Source: Agromyces salentinus (GTDB lineage: Bacteria > Actinomycetota > Actinomycetes > Actinomycetales > Microbacteriaceae). From it: DNA of 64,000 nucleotides. Of the stretch, positions 29,082 to 37,408 are shown piece by piece. Each line of letters starts with the position of its first letter. Positions within the stretch are counted from its first letter, which is position 1. The notes under the pieces were generated by a model. That model had not been told where the DNA came from. It saw nothing but the letters and a program-made list of their open reading frames with translations, and did no database searches. Position numbers and translations under genes: made by a program. Location of the stretch: positions 1 through 64,000 of the forward strand of contig NZ_WBIR01000006.1 in NCBI RefSeq assembly GCF_009749395.1. Direction: 5' to 3'.

Positions 29082-29930
29082 TCATCGCCCTCGGACCTCC
29101 CGCCAGAGGTCTGCCCAGTCCTCGGCCGTCAGCCGGCCGGGGAGCGCGTCGGCCGCGAGCCCGCGTGCGGCGAGCCAGCGCTTGGCACGAGCCGAGGGCA
29201 GCGGATGCCGCGTGCGCGCCAGCACCTGCGCGAGTCCGCGTCCGCGACCCCGGAACACCTCCGCGACGAAGGCCTGGTAGGCCCGGCGCTCGGCGTCGGG
29301 CACGAGCGGAGCCGGCCTGCGAAGGATCGTGAACAGCCCGCCGTCGACCGACGGCACCGGACGGAACGCGTGCGCCGGGACCCTCCGGTCGAGGGCGAAC
29401 TCGTACCACGGCGCCCACTGCACCGTGAGCTGGCTCGTGCCCCCGACCCCGCACCGCCGCCGGGCCGCCTCCCACTGGGTGAGCAGCACAGCGGTACTCC
29501 AGCTCCGCTCGGCGAGGAGCTTGCGGAGGATCGCGGTCGTCAGGTGGAACGGCACATTGCCGACGACGACGTGCGGATGCGACGGATGCCGCCACGCCAG
29601 CACGTCGGCGTGCACGACCTGCGCCGAGCCCGCGAGGTCGCGGCGCAACGCGTCGGCGCGCCTCGGGTCGAGCTCGATCGCGGTGAGCGGGCGTCCGAGC
29701 CCGGCGAGGGGGCGGGTGAGGGCCCCACCGCCCGCGCCGAGCTCGACGATCGGTCCGGGCGCCGCGTCGACGAGGGCGAGGATGCACCCGATCACGCGGC
29801 GGTCGACGAGGAAGTTCTGGCCGAGTTCATGGCGCCCGCCGGCCGGCGGACCGGACGGTCGGCGGGTGGGATCCGAGGGAGGACGGGTGGGATCTGGGGA
29901 TGGACGGCTCGGGGTTCGATGGGTGCGCAC
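29082..29930 (-). CDS. erm: 23S rRNA (adenine-N6) methyltransferase, Erm family
   Basis: The 282-residue SAM-dependent enzyme methylates 23S rRNA (A2058 in characterised Erm proteins), giving macrolide-lincosamide-streptogramin B resistance. RHELGQNFLVDRRVIG, the SAM motif VELGAGGGALTRPL, the target-base motif NVPFHLTTAILRKLL and TQWEAARRRCGVGG with WAPWYEF match actinobacterial Erm(X)-like enzymes rather than RsmA/KsgA. An N-terminal arm of about 45 residues is built of Pro/Arg/Ser repeats. GTG at 29930 has GCGGAG five bases upstream; ATG at 29981 is an alternative. A leader ORF and hairpin lie upstream, so induction by translation attenuation is likely. Confidence 0.88.
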   Translation of the reverse strand: MRTHRTPSRPSPDPTRPPSDPTRRPSGPPAGGRHELGQNFLVDRRVIGCILALVDAAPGPIVELGAGGGALTRPLAGLGRPLTAIELDPRRADALRRDLAGSAQVVHADVLAWRHPSHPHVVVGNVPFHLTTAILRKLLAERSWSTAVLLTQWEAARRRCGVGGTSQLTVQWAPWYEFALDRRVPAHAFRPVPSVDGGLFTILRRPAPLVPDAERRAYQAFVAEVFRGRGRGLAQVLARTRHPLPSARAKRWLAARGLAADALPGRLTAEDWADLWREVRGR

Positions 29931-29999
29931 TGCGACTCCGCTGCTGAGGGATTCCTGCAGCCGGGCACGCCGAAGGTGCACCGGCCATGGTCAGGGGCC

Positions 30000-30038
30000 G
30001 AGGCGGAGACTCGCGGAAGGAAGCCGGCGCTCCGCCTC
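30000..30038 (-). promoter_or_regulatory. attenuator stem-loop in the erm leader
   Basis: GAGGCGGAG and CTCCGCCTC form a perfect 9-bp stem in the erm leader (arms at 30030-30038 and 30000-30008). The 5' arm overlaps the stop codon of the leader ORF, so a ribosome stalled on or finishing the leader peptide would change whether it forms. This is the established geometry of erm translation attenuators. Confidence 0.6.
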
Positions 30039-30081
30039 AGGCGGTGCGGGGCCGAATGATCATCGCGGAGAACGTGCACAT
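30037..30081 (-). CDS. erm leader peptide (upstream ORF)
   Basis: A 14-codon ORF, MCTFSAMIIRPRTA, is the first open frame on the predicted erm transcript. It contains RPR, a basic-x-basic triplet of the kind known to stall drug-bound ribosomes in erm leaders (RLR in the ErmD class). The stop lies inside a hairpin arm. It starts 11 bases after TACGCT, so the message begins only a few bases ahead of it. No clear ribosome binding site is seen. Confidence 0.55.
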   Translation of the reverse strand: MCTFSAMIIRPRTA

Positions 30082-30092
30082 CACGATGGTCG

Positions 30093-30121
30093 AGCGTACT
30101 CAACGAACGGAGCGGAGTCGA
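30093..30121 (-). promoter_or_regulatory. predicted erm promoter
   Basis: On the minus strand TCGACT (30121-30116), 17 bases and TACGCT (30098-30093) make a reasonable promoter, with transcription predicted near 30087, about five bases before the leader-peptide ATG. WhiB7 is the usual activator of actinobacterial erm genes; no WhiB7 site is claimed here. Confidence 0.4.
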
Positions 30122-30232
30122 CCCCACTGCTCCGGTCGAGCCGGCTCCTCGCGAGCGTCGAGCCCGGTCGTGAGCCCGGGCGCGAGGACCGCCGGCACCG
30201 GCGCGGCATCCGCGGCGCGTAGGCTTCCCCAC

Positions 30233-30493
30233 ATGATGGGAGTGCTCTCGACCGGCATCGCGATCGCCGTGGGCGCGTTCGTGCTCGCGCTGGTCATCGG
30301 CATGACCGTGCGCGCGGTGCGTGCCGGACCCGGCCGGCGACTGCGCGCGGCGTTCAGCCCGCTCATGAGTTCGCTCGAGGTGCACCAGGAACTGCACACG
30401 GGGCAGAAGGGCCTGCAGGAGAGCGTCATCGAGACGATCCAGGAGCAGTCGACACATCCGTCGCGCACCGATCGCGACCCGACGCGCAACTGA
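30233..30493 (+). CDS. small single-TM protein of unknown function
   Basis: The 86-residue protein has one N-terminal membrane span (VLSTGIAIAVGAFVLALVIGMTV), a basic stop-transfer segment and a hydrophilic tail with EVHQELHTGQKGLQES that looks helical. TAGGCT at 30220-30225 ends seven bases before the ATG, so it is probably leaderless. It is divergent from the erm leader. No family is recognised. Confidence 0.65.
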   Translation: MMGVLSTGIAIAVGAFVLALVIGMTVRAVRAGPGRRLRAAFSPLMSSLEVHQELHTGQKGLQESVIETIQEQSTHPSRTDRDPTRN

Positions 30494-30538
30494 GGCGATC
30501 GGCGACCGGTGCGCAGCTCGTGGCCGGAAGGCCGCGGC

Positions 30539-30802
30539 TCAGCGCTGCGCGGGCTCCAGCGCGCGCGTCACGAGGGAGGCGCCGACGAGCACGGCACCGA
30601 CGACGAGCGAGAACTCGCCGACGAGGCCGAGGAACGGCACGCCGGAGGGTCCCTGCGCGAACCACGGCATCGACGAGACGACGAAGCCGATGAAGCCGAT
30701 CAGCACCTGCACGGCGAGCCAGACGCCCAGCAGGACGAGGCCGGAGAGGAACATCGTTCGGGCGGACAGGCGCGGGGGAAGGGTCGACGTCTTGAGACTC
30801 AC
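30539..30802 (-). CDS. small two-TM protein of unknown function
   Basis: The 87-residue protein has two long hydrophobic stretches (MFLSGLVLLGVWLAVQVLIGF and FLGLVGEFSLVVGAVLVGAS) and short charged ends. The GTG at 30802 follows TAGGCT (30814-30809) by exactly six bases, the leaderless pattern, which supports it as a real gene. It is convergent with the 30233 gene. Function is unknown. Confidence 0.65.
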   Translation of the reverse strand: MSLKTSTLPPRLSARTMFLSGLVLLGVWLAVQVLIGFIGFVVSSMPWFAQGPSGVPFLGLVGEFSLVVGAVLVGASLVTRALEPAQR

Positions 30803-30900
30803 CGGGGAAGCCTACCGGCGCGACGCCGGTCCCCCTGACGCCCGGGTCCCGCCGGCGCAACCCCCTGGGACGCCGAGCCCGGCGGTCGTACCGTGGCAAC

Positions 30901-31080
30901 ATGCCACGAGACGGAGACAAGTCAAGGATCGGGGAACGTCTGACAGGGGTCCGCGACCCACAAGATCCGGACGGCCTGCTGACGGTCGAGCAGGCCGAGA
31001 ACCCCCCGGACCCCTTGGCGTTCGGGCATGAGGAAACCGACACGCTCGAGAACGAGAAGAAGCGACGAGCTCAGCATTGA
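30901..31080 (+). CDS. small acidic protein of unknown function
   Basis: A 59-residue, highly charged ORF (MPRDGDKSRIGERLTGVRD ... ENEKKRRAQH) without hydrophobic segments. TACCGT at 30889-30894 is followed by exactly six bases and the ATG, the same leaderless arrangement as confirmed housekeeping genes in this window. That promoter match is the main evidence for it. It lies at the left edge of the accessory island. Confidence 0.5.
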   Translation: MPRDGDKSRIGERLTGVRDPQDPDGLLTVEQAENPPDPLAFGHEETDTLENEKKRRAQH

Positions 31081-31266
31081 CGAACCGCTGTGGCTGCGCT
31101 TGCCCAGCGGGTTCGGTCTGTCTCTCGACACGACCGTCAATGAAGCACGCCCTGACTGAATAATGACGCGAGCCTAGATGCACTCACGACCAGCATCTGG
31201 TTGTGTGGCACCGTTCTCGCAGACGGATCCGCTTGTGCGGCACGACCTGTCACGGTGACGGTCGGC

Positions 31267-31746
31267 TTAGAGAGACTTCGAGTACCAGACCTCGGCGTAC
31301 GCGTCGGAATTGAACGCCTCCACGCGGGCGAACCCGAGGCTTTCATAAAGTGCATGGGCTTCGACGAGGTCACTCCGTGTATCCAGACGAACCACGTCAA
31401 CGCCGCGTGCCCGGCAGACATCCTCGACTCGCCGAAGCAGGCGCTTCCCCACACCCTGACCGCGATACTCGGGCAGAGTGAAGACTTTGGTCAATTCAGC
31501 GACAGCGCCGTCGAATCGAGCGCCCGCACACGCGATGGGCTCGCCGTCCTGCATCGCGATGAGAAGAACACCGGTCGACCCAGTCAGGTCGTCGTATGGC
31601 TCGTCGCGAAGGGCCTGCTCCACCTCGTCCGGAGTCGCCGGGCGGCCGTAATACCGAGATGCCAGCTCGAACATGTAGGACCGAATGATCGCGTGCGCAT
31701 TCGGTGCCTCCGGAGTCAGGGCTTCAATGGTGAACACGGTCTCCAA
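31267..31746 (-). CDS. GNAT-family N-acetyltransferase
   Basis: The 159-residue protein has the acetyl-CoA pyrophosphate-binding motif LPEYRGQGVGKRLLRRVE (about residues 90-107) and the GNAT C-terminal ALYESLGFARVEAFN. The substrate cannot be told. Base composition is visibly less GC-rich than the preceding genes, and it marks the beginning of the accessory island. It is monocistronic on the minus strand. Confidence 0.85.
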   Translation of the reverse strand: METVFTIEALTPEAPNAHAIIRSYMFELASRYYGRPATPDEVEQALRDEPYDDLTGSTGVLLIAMQDGEPIACAGARFDGAVAELTKVFTLPEYRGQGVGKRLLRRVEDVCRARGVDVVRLDTRSDLVEAHALYESLGFARVEAFNSDAYAEVWYSKSL

Positions 31747-31830
31747 CCCTATGTCTGCATGTGAAGTCCCTCGCAGAGGTCATCGCAGGTCCACCGGGGT
31801 TCCCACATGCGGATCGGCTTGCAGGCGGCA

Positions 31831-32328
31831 TCAACGACTTCCTGGATCCCGATTCGCGAAAGCTCCTCCCTCGGCCGCCTTGCTTCGAGCCCGATGTTCT
31901 ACCCACACCATCACGGTGCTGTCGCGGCGGTCGAAGAGCTGAGCGCCGACTTCAAGATCTGAGTGGTGCCAGAACACTGGTGTGGTCTCGTCCGCCCAGA
32001 ATCGTTGTGGCGAGTCCAGAGTCATGGCGAGCGAGGCGAGCAGGTTTTCGTATGCCAACCTTGTCGCTGCGTTCTCACGCTCGGGAGCGGAAGCGATGAA
32101 GAAGGTGATGTTGGTGGGCGCGCTGCCCAGGATCGACAACGAGGCGTGATCGATCCCGGTTGCCGGCATCAATTCGCGCTGCCGAGAACCAGACGGCGGT
32201 ACCGTGCCGTCGTCAGGCATCACTGTGAACCCAAGTCGTTGCAGCGAAGCGACTGCTGCCTCTTCGCTCTCGAGCCAACGCCCGTCCAATAGCGACAAGA
32301 CGACGCCGGCAGTCCGCTGCATAGCCAT
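31831..32328 (-). CDS. hypothetical protein
   Basis: A 165-residue protein starting MAMQRTAGVVLSLLDGRWLE. GGAGG lies about eight bases upstream of the ATG at 32328. It has the look of a small alpha/beta protein with no membrane span, and ends with a charged tail. The sequence VFWHHSDLEVGAQLFDRRDSTVMVWVEHRAR has an alternating strand pattern typical of DUF-type immunity-like or sensor proteins, but no family was recognised with confidence. Confidence 0.55.
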   Translation of the reverse strand: MAMQRTAGVVLSLLDGRWLESEEAAVASLQRLGFTVMPDDGTVPPSGSRQRELMPATGIDHASLSILGSAPTNITFFIASAPERENAATRLAYENLLASLAMTLDSPQRFWADETTPVFWHHSDLEVGAQLFDRRDSTVMVWVEHRARSKAAEGGAFANRDPGSR

Positions 32329-32468
32329 ATCATCAGCCTCCACTACGCGGAGTGGATGTGCACCGCAAGCGGATCCGTCAGCGGGCACTCTGCCAAACGC
32401 TTCTGGTGCCCGGCTGCGTCAGAGATGCTGGAAAAGGAGCGAACTCATGGGGCCGAGTCCGGCGCCTA

Positions 32469-34094
32469 CTATGCCGAAGAGTTCGTGAGCACGGGCTCGC
32501 GTCCGGGTGCCGTCGTGGGTAGCCGATGTACGAGGAAGAGCGAGAGGAGTGCGGCAGCGACGAGGGCGGCGAGCGGGGCCTTCAGGGCGGTGATGCGGGC
32601 GTCGTCGTAGGAGCGTTGAACGGATTCCGCGGCTTCGTCGTCGAGGTTGAGAGTGACGCGCGCGTCGTCCACCTCGGCGTCGGACACGAATGGGACGCCT
32701 TGGACGAGTCGTTCTGCGACGGCCGATTTCGCGTTCTCGTCGAGCACCGGATCTCCCACGATTCCGCTCAGGAAGACGGTGCTGAGTGTTGCGGTGACGA
32801 GCGCGCCGGAGATCGCGGTGCCGAGGGACGAGCCGAGGTTCAGCATTGTGTTCTGCAGGCCGCCGACCTCAGCGGCCGATTCAGCGGGGACGGAGGTGGT
32901 GGTCACGGCTCCGAGTTGTGAGGCGATGGCGCCGATCGCGAGTCCGACGATGATCATCGGCACGATGGTCGCGAAGGAGTTCGAGTCGACGTCGAGCGTG
33001 ACCAGGAGGATGAGCCCGGCGATGATGAGGCCGAAGAATCCGGCGCGGACGATGGCCCGTGGTGAGCCGTTGGGAAGGAGCTGGGGTATGAGAACCGCGG
33101 CCAGGAAGAGCGAGAGGGAGAGTGGAAGCAGACCGAGGCCGGTCTCAAGTGGGGTCTTGCCGAGCACGACGGCGAGGTAGACCGGGACGACGAAGAAGAA
33201 GCCGGCCTGGATCAGGTACTGGGCGAAGAAGAGGCCGAGTCCTGCTCGAAGCGGGCGGCTCGCGAGGAGCTTGGGGTTCAGTAGCGGCTCGCTGCCGTGT
33301 CGTTCGACGCGGGCTTCCCATCGGAAGAACAGCCACACGAAGAGGATGCCGGCCAGGAGCAGCCAGATGCTCGGTGAGAGTCCGAGCCAGGATGGTGCGC
33401 CCGGGTGCGGGAGGAGGAGTCCCCATTCGCCGGTTCGGATGACGCCGAGGACGATGAGTGATAGACCGATCGCGGAGAGGCCGACGCCACCCCAGTCGAG
33501 ACGTGCCGCGCCCGTGCGCACGGTCTCGGGTACCCGGGTGAGGAGCAGGATCAGGAGCAGTGCCAGGGCGGCTTCGCCGAAGTACATGTAGCGCCAGGAT
33601 GCGTAGGTGGCGACGGCGCCGCCGAGGAATGGGCCGAACCCGCCGGCTAGCGCGGCGGACGCTGCGACGACACCGAAGGCGAACGTGCGACGCTCCGGTG
33701 GGAAGTTCGCGGCGATGAGGGCCACCATCGATGGCAGCATGAGTGCGGCTCCGATGCCCTTGATGATCGACCATCCCACGATCAGCAGAACGAGGTTCGT
33801 CGCGGCGGCCGCGATCGCGGCGCCGGCAGCGAAGAGCAGGCATCCGAGCATGAACATCCTGCGGCTGCCGAACTTGGCGCCGAGTCGGGCGCCGGTGATC
33901 ATGAACGCGGCCATCACGAGTGCGAACAGCGAGATCGCGGTCTGGATGTCGGTGGCGGAGATGTCGAGGTCGGTCGCGACGGCAGCGACGGAGACGGCCA
34001 TGACCGCGCTGTCCTGGGTGATGAGGAACTGACCTGCGCCAAGCGTGATCAGAATCAGCAGCCCACCAGTCCGCGCAGTGTTCACGGCATTCAC
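32469..34094 (-). CDS. MFS transporter, 14-TM drug:proton antiporter-2 type
   Basis: The 541-residue protein has about fourteen spans, motif A-like GARLGAKFGSRRMFMLG after the second span and motif C-like GFGPFLGGAVATYASWRYMY in the fifth, the pattern of EmrB/QacA-type multidrug exporters. The GTG start overlaps the stop of the DUF1003 gene by four bases (GTGA), so it is translationally coupled. It is the last gene of the island's minus-strand operon. Substrate is unknown. Confidence 0.9.
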   Translation of the reverse strand: MNAVNTARTGGLLILITLGAGQFLITQDSAVMAVSVAAVATDLDISATDIQTAISLFALVMAAFMITGARLGAKFGSRRMFMLGCLLFAAGAAIAAAATNLVLLIVGWSIIKGIGAALMLPSMVALIAANFPPERRTFAFGVVAASAALAGGFGPFLGGAVATYASWRYMYFGEAALALLLILLLTRVPETVRTGAARLDWGGVGLSAIGLSLIVLGVIRTGEWGLLLPHPGAPSWLGLSPSIWLLLAGILFVWLFFRWEARVERHGSEPLLNPKLLASRPLRAGLGLFFAQYLIQAGFFFVVPVYLAVVLGKTPLETGLGLLPLSLSLFLAAVLIPQLLPNGSPRAIVRAGFFGLIIAGLILLVTLDVDSNSFATIVPMIIVGLAIGAIASQLGAVTTTSVPAESAAEVGGLQNTMLNLGSSLGTAISGALVTATLSTVFLSGIVGDPVLDENAKSAVAERLVQGVPFVSDAEVDDARVTLNLDDEAAESVQRSYDDARITALKAPLAALVAAALLSLFLVHRLPTTAPGREPVLTNSSA

Positions 34095-34603
34095 GCTTCG
34101 CTGGATGTTGAAGCGCTGGAGCTCGAACGTGCGGTGCCGAGCGAGGATGCCACGCTCTGCTCTTTGAGGATGCGCTGCAGCTCCGCGATGAGCTCCAATT
34201 GGGTTCGGTTGATCTCGAGCAGGGCGGTGACGTCGTCGCGGGCCGCGCTGTCGGTCTCGAAATCATGCTGAGCGAGCGCCGCCGAGATGGCGTCCTGCCG
34301 CTTCGCGGCGATCAGCAGGATCGCGCCTTGCAAGCCGGCGAGCATACTGAGGAAGAGGTTCAACAAGATGAACGGATACGGGTCCCACGGCGTCGCGAAC
34401 GTGTTCAGGATCGACCACACGATCATCACGCCGATGAAGATCCCGACGAATGCCCAGCTGCCCATCGCGTTGCGAAGCACGTCGGCTGCCCGTTCACCGA
34501 ATGACAGCTCGGACTCGTGCTGCTGATGCCAGGTCTTGATCGGGATGGGTCGGAAACTGATCGCCGGGAGTGACTTCAGGAGCTTCTGAATGGGGTCGGA
34601 CAT
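34091..34603 (-). CDS. DUF1003 family membrane protein
   Basis: The 170-residue protein opens MSDPIQKLLKSLPAISF and has two central spans (WAFVGIFIGVMIVWSILNTF and FILLNLFLSMLAGLQGAILL). The short sequence PWDPYPFILLNLFLSMLAGLQ is the DUF1003 signature. A Ser-rich tail follows a predicted coiled coil (LLEINRTQLELIAELQRIL). GAGG precedes the ATG at 34603. Members have been linked to metal transport-like roles, without firm proof. The stop overlaps the exporter's start. Confidence 0.85.
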   Translation of the reverse strand: MSDPIQKLLKSLPAISFRPIPIKTWHQQHESELSFGERAADVLRNAMGSWAFVGIFIGVMIVWSILNTFATPWDPYPFILLNLFLSMLAGLQGAILLIAAKRQDAISAALAQHDFETDSAARDDVTALLEINRTQLELIAELQRILKEQSVASSLGTARSSSSASTSSEA

Positions 34604-34643
34604 GATGTGGCCTCGTCGTCCTGTCTCTGGTCGTGTCGTCGGC

Positions 34644-36173
34644 TCACCGGAAGGAGAGCACGTGGTCGCCCCATCCGGAGCGGAGGTCGCGATCGAGGTC
34701 CTCGACCGACCGGTCGGCAGCGTCGATGACCAGCGTCGAACGATGCTCGAGCTCGTAGGCAGGCCAGGCCGATGACCCGTCGGGCCCATCAGGTGGGTTG
34801 CCGTGGGCGAAGGCCGCCCATCGCGACTGCATCCGATGGGACACCCGCTGCGCCCTCCGCCTGCCGCCGAGACGAAAGGTGGGGTCCTTCGGCATCGTGT
34901 CGAAGTTGCTCCACACGTACGGCAGCTCCATCGCGTGCGTCGCGCCGAGGTGCAGGACCTCCAGCATCGGAGTCGCGAAGTCGAACCGATAGAGCCAGAC
35001 CGGCGCGACAGTGCACTGCCCTTCGGCCGCCCAGATCGAAGGCATCCGGAACGCGATATCACGGGTAATGCCGAGCCCGACCGAGCGACGCCGGATGCCC
35101 TCGTACACGTCGAGCACCTGCGCGTTCGATGGGAAGGCGACATCCGGTTCGTCTCGGCGCATGTCCTCGAGCATCCGTTCGACGCCGTCGGTCGTGATCG
35201 GAAGCAACGGCGAATCCCAGTACCGGAAGATCGCCGCCTCATCGCGGTTGGTGCCGATGAGCAGCGGCACGGCGGCAGCTCGCCCCTCGCGGAGCACGTC
35301 GGTGGGATGCTCCGGAATGAGATCTCCGTCGACGACCGGAGCGAACGCGAGCGTGCCGGGCGCCTCCGTCGGGATCGCGGTGTAGAGCGCTGCGGCTGCC
35401 TGGACGATCCGATCGATCGGCGCACGACGCGCCTCGGCCACGGTGGTGACACCGAGTTCGTCCAGGAACCGGGCGGCGACCCTTCCTGCGCGTTCGCGGT
35501 CGTACACGGAGCTGACCGGGGAACTCTGCGCGACCGCTCGGTGGAAAAGCCCTCGAGCGCTCGGGACCGTGAGCAGCGTCGTGACCAGGCCACCGCCTGC
35601 CGATTCGCCGAAGATCGTGACCCGGTCAGGGTCGCCGCCGAACGCGGCGATGTTGTCATGCACCCACCGCAGCGCAAGCATCACATCGGAGATACCGGGA
35701 TTCGGCGAGACCCCGTGAGCCCCTGGTGCGCCCGACAGGTCGAGGAATCCGAGAGCACCCAGGCGGTAGTTCACCGTGACGACGATGACGCCGGCGTTCG
35801 CGGCCAGCCGCGCTCCGTCGAAGAGCGGCTCACGGGAGGAGCCGTACATGTACGCCCCGCCGTGAAGCCAGACCATGACCGGCGCACGTGACGTGATCGT
35901 AGACCGCGGACTCCACACATTGATGGTCAGGCATTCCTCGCTGACGACCCCGCCGATCACGATCGTTGGATCAAGAGGCTGAGGTGCGGCAGGCCCGAAA
36001 TCCGTGGCGTCGAGGACTCCCGACCATCCCGAATGGGGGGTGGACGCCGACCACCGCCGTTCCCCGGTCGGCGGAGCACCGTACGGAATCCCCTTCCATG
36101 CCCTGACCGCACCAATGCTCGCCCCGCGTACTTGCCCTGACACGGTCGGGACGACCGAATCCGATGGCTCCAT
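34644..36173 (-). CDS. type B carboxylesterase
   Basis: The 509-residue alpha/beta hydrolase carries EECLTINVWSP, VMVWLHGGAYMYGS (oxyanion hole) and the nucleophile elbow FGESAGGG. The acid and histidine are probably in GTNRDEAAIF and GATHAMELPYVW. Enzymes of this family hydrolyse bulky esters. There is no signal peptide, so it is cytosolic. It lies 33 bases after the upstream gene and 40 before DUF1003, on the same strand, so it is probably part of one operon with an exporter, which suggests detoxification. Confidence 0.9.
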   Translation of the reverse strand: MEPSDSVVPTVSGQVRGASIGAVRAWKGIPYGAPPTGERRWSASTPHSGWSGVLDATDFGPAAPQPLDPTIVIGGVVSEECLTINVWSPRSTITSRAPVMVWLHGGAYMYGSSREPLFDGARLAANAGVIVVTVNYRLGALGFLDLSGAPGAHGVSPNPGISDVMLALRWVHDNIAAFGGDPDRVTIFGESAGGGLVTTLLTVPSARGLFHRAVAQSSPVSSVYDRERAGRVAARFLDELGVTTVAEARRAPIDRIVQAAAALYTAIPTEAPGTLAFAPVVDGDLIPEHPTDVLREGRAAAVPLLIGTNRDEAAIFRYWDSPLLPITTDGVERMLEDMRRDEPDVAFPSNAQVLDVYEGIRRRSVGLGITRDIAFRMPSIWAAEGQCTVAPVWLYRFDFATPMLEVLHLGATHAMELPYVWSNFDTMPKDPTFRLGGRRRAQRVSHRMQSRWAAFAHGNPPDGPDGSSAWPAYELEHRSTLVIDAADRSVEDLDRDLRSGWGDHVLSFR

Positions 36174-36206
36174 GTGCTCCCCCGGAAGTCCGTCTGCCGC
36201 CGACGC

Positions 36207-36728
36207 CTATGCCTTCGCCTCGTCCTCCGGTTCGGCGGTGGTGCCGTGATGGACGAGGAAGTCGAGCAGGTCGTTCATGTGGTGCACGCCGAGGCGTTCG
36301 CCCTCGAACCCGAACTGCCGGCCCGTGGATTCGTCAGTGATCTCGACCGTGCGGGTCATCAGGCGCTGCTTGAATTCGAAGCTCAGGTGCTCGAGCGCGA
36401 GCTCACCGAACGGCACGAGCGGGCCGGGGTTCGCAGCCCCGTTGTGGCGGTTCTCGGGGCTGAGCAGGTAGAGCGTCTGCTCGGTTGCGGCGAGGATCAC
36501 CACCGGTGGCAGCTGACTGCTCTGCGCGTACGTGCCCAGCGTGCCGCCCGCGGCTGCACCGACCGATGCGGCCTCGGTGCCGGCCTGACCGCCGACGAGA
36601 CCGCCCGCTACGGCGCCGGTCATGCTCTTCCAGTAGGTGCCCTTCGGTGAGAAGTCACCGGCGACGATGATGCCGTCATCGCCGGTGGCGTCCCGCGACA
36701 GGTCGATCAGTCTCTGCTTGCGGTCCAT
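36207..36728 (-). CDS. glycine-zipper-containing protein of unknown function
   Basis: The 173-residue protein opens MDRKQRLIDLSRD, with AAGGGGGAAA just upstream of the ATG. A glycine-zipper-like hairpin (SMTGAVAGGLVGGQAGTEA, continuing to AAAGGTLG, about residues 35-65) is the only hydrophobic part. A beta-rich domain follows that resembles PH-like folds (TLYLLSPEN, FEFKQRLMTRTVEITDES). No family is assigned. It sits between the coiled-coil gene and the esterase in the same operon. Confidence 0.6.
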   Translation of the reverse strand: MDRKQRLIDLSRDATGDDGIIVAGDFSPKGTYWKSMTGAVAGGLVGGQAGTEAASVGAAAGGTLGTYAQSSQLPPVVILAATEQTLYLLSPENRHNGAANPGPLVPFGELALEHLSFEFKQRLMTRTVEITDESTGRQFGFEGERLGVHHMNDLLDFLVHHGTTAEPEDEAKA

Positions 36729-36807
36729 AATTTCCCCCTTATTCAGCGCATCACGTTCGAATTACGGCCGTTCGCGCACCCCTGCAGTCGTCTCTGTCCT
36801 TGTCCTG

Positions 36808-37275
36808 TCAGCTCGAGGGTTCACCCGCGTCGGCCGCGTCGGCATCAGCTCTGGCGACCACGGCCGCGAGCACGTAGTACTCCGCCTCCTGTAGCGCGTA
36901 GACCGCCCACTCGATGGCATCGGCAGCGTCGGCCTCGGCTCGATCGGCGGCTCGGTCCACCCGCTTCACCTCGCGGTCGGCGGCACGGTCTGCACGCTTC
37001 GCCTGACGCTCGGCCTGGCGGGCCTCCTGATCGCTCTTCAACGATGCGAACCCGTCGGTGACCGACTTCTGCAGGTTGGCCCACCCATCGGTCAGGTCTG
37101 CGACATCCGCTTTCGCCTTCGCGTCGACGTCACGCTGCGCGTCGTCGAGCGAGCTACGCAACTCTGTCAGGCGGGCGTCGACCTTCGCCTTGTCCTGGGT
37201 GTGAATCTCGCTCGCCGACTGTTCGAGCTGCCTGGTTTGGTCTTTGAGCTTGTCCAACTGTTCAGAGAGTGCCAC
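36808..37275 (-). CDS. coiled-coil protein of unknown function
   Basis: The 155-residue protein is almost wholly helical and charged: an N-terminal segment MALSEQLDKLKDQTRQLEQ with heptad spacing, then a strongly Arg/Asp/Ala-rich stretch with repeated RADRAADREVKRVDRAADRA (about residues 95-115). The GTG at 37275 has AAGGACGAG upstream. It is the first gene of the minus-strand island operon, divergent from the hydrolase at 37409. Its role may be structural or membrane-surface; nothing in the sequence decides. Confidence 0.6.
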   Translation of the reverse strand: MALSEQLDKLKDQTRQLEQSASEIHTQDKAKVDARLTELRSSLDDAQRDVDAKAKADVADLTDGWANLQKSVTDGFASLKSDQEARQAERQAKRADRAADREVKRVDRAADRAEADAADAIEWAVYALQEAEYYVLAAVVARADADAADAGEPSS

Positions 37276-37354
37276 GTGCTCGTCCTTCCCCTTGATTCAT
37301 GAACCATTCAGCGCGAACGGTACGGGTGCATCGGGACTTCCGGCAGGGGTTGCA

Positions 37355-37402
37355 AGAATACGCTAACTAAGTTAGTGAATCTATCCCTGCCGGTGTTAGC
37401 AT
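37355..37402. promoter_or_regulatory. divergent island promoter with palindromic operator
   Basis: CTAACT-A-AGTTAG at 37363-37375 is a perfect 6-1-6 palindrome. On the minus strand it lies between TATTCT (37360-37355) and a -35-like TAGATT (37383-37378). On the plus strand it covers the -35 region of a promoter whose -10 TAGCAT (37397-37402) ends six bases before the ATG at 37409. One factor could therefore control both operons. No regulator gene is within the island. Confidence 0.55.
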
Positions 37403-37408
37403 CCGTCG

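Noticed and set aside
29082..29930. Assignment of the methyltransferase as RsmA/KsgA
   Set aside because: NVPFHLTTAIL, TQWEAARRRCG and WAPWYEF, and the inducible-type leader, fit Erm; RsmA has a NLPYN-type motif.
31222..32379. 14-bp inverted repeat GACGGATCCGCTTG flanking the GNAT and an unknown gene (31222-31235, 32366-32379)
   Set aside because: In 64 kb several chance 14-mers are expected; no longer arms, target duplication or transposase support it as an element end.
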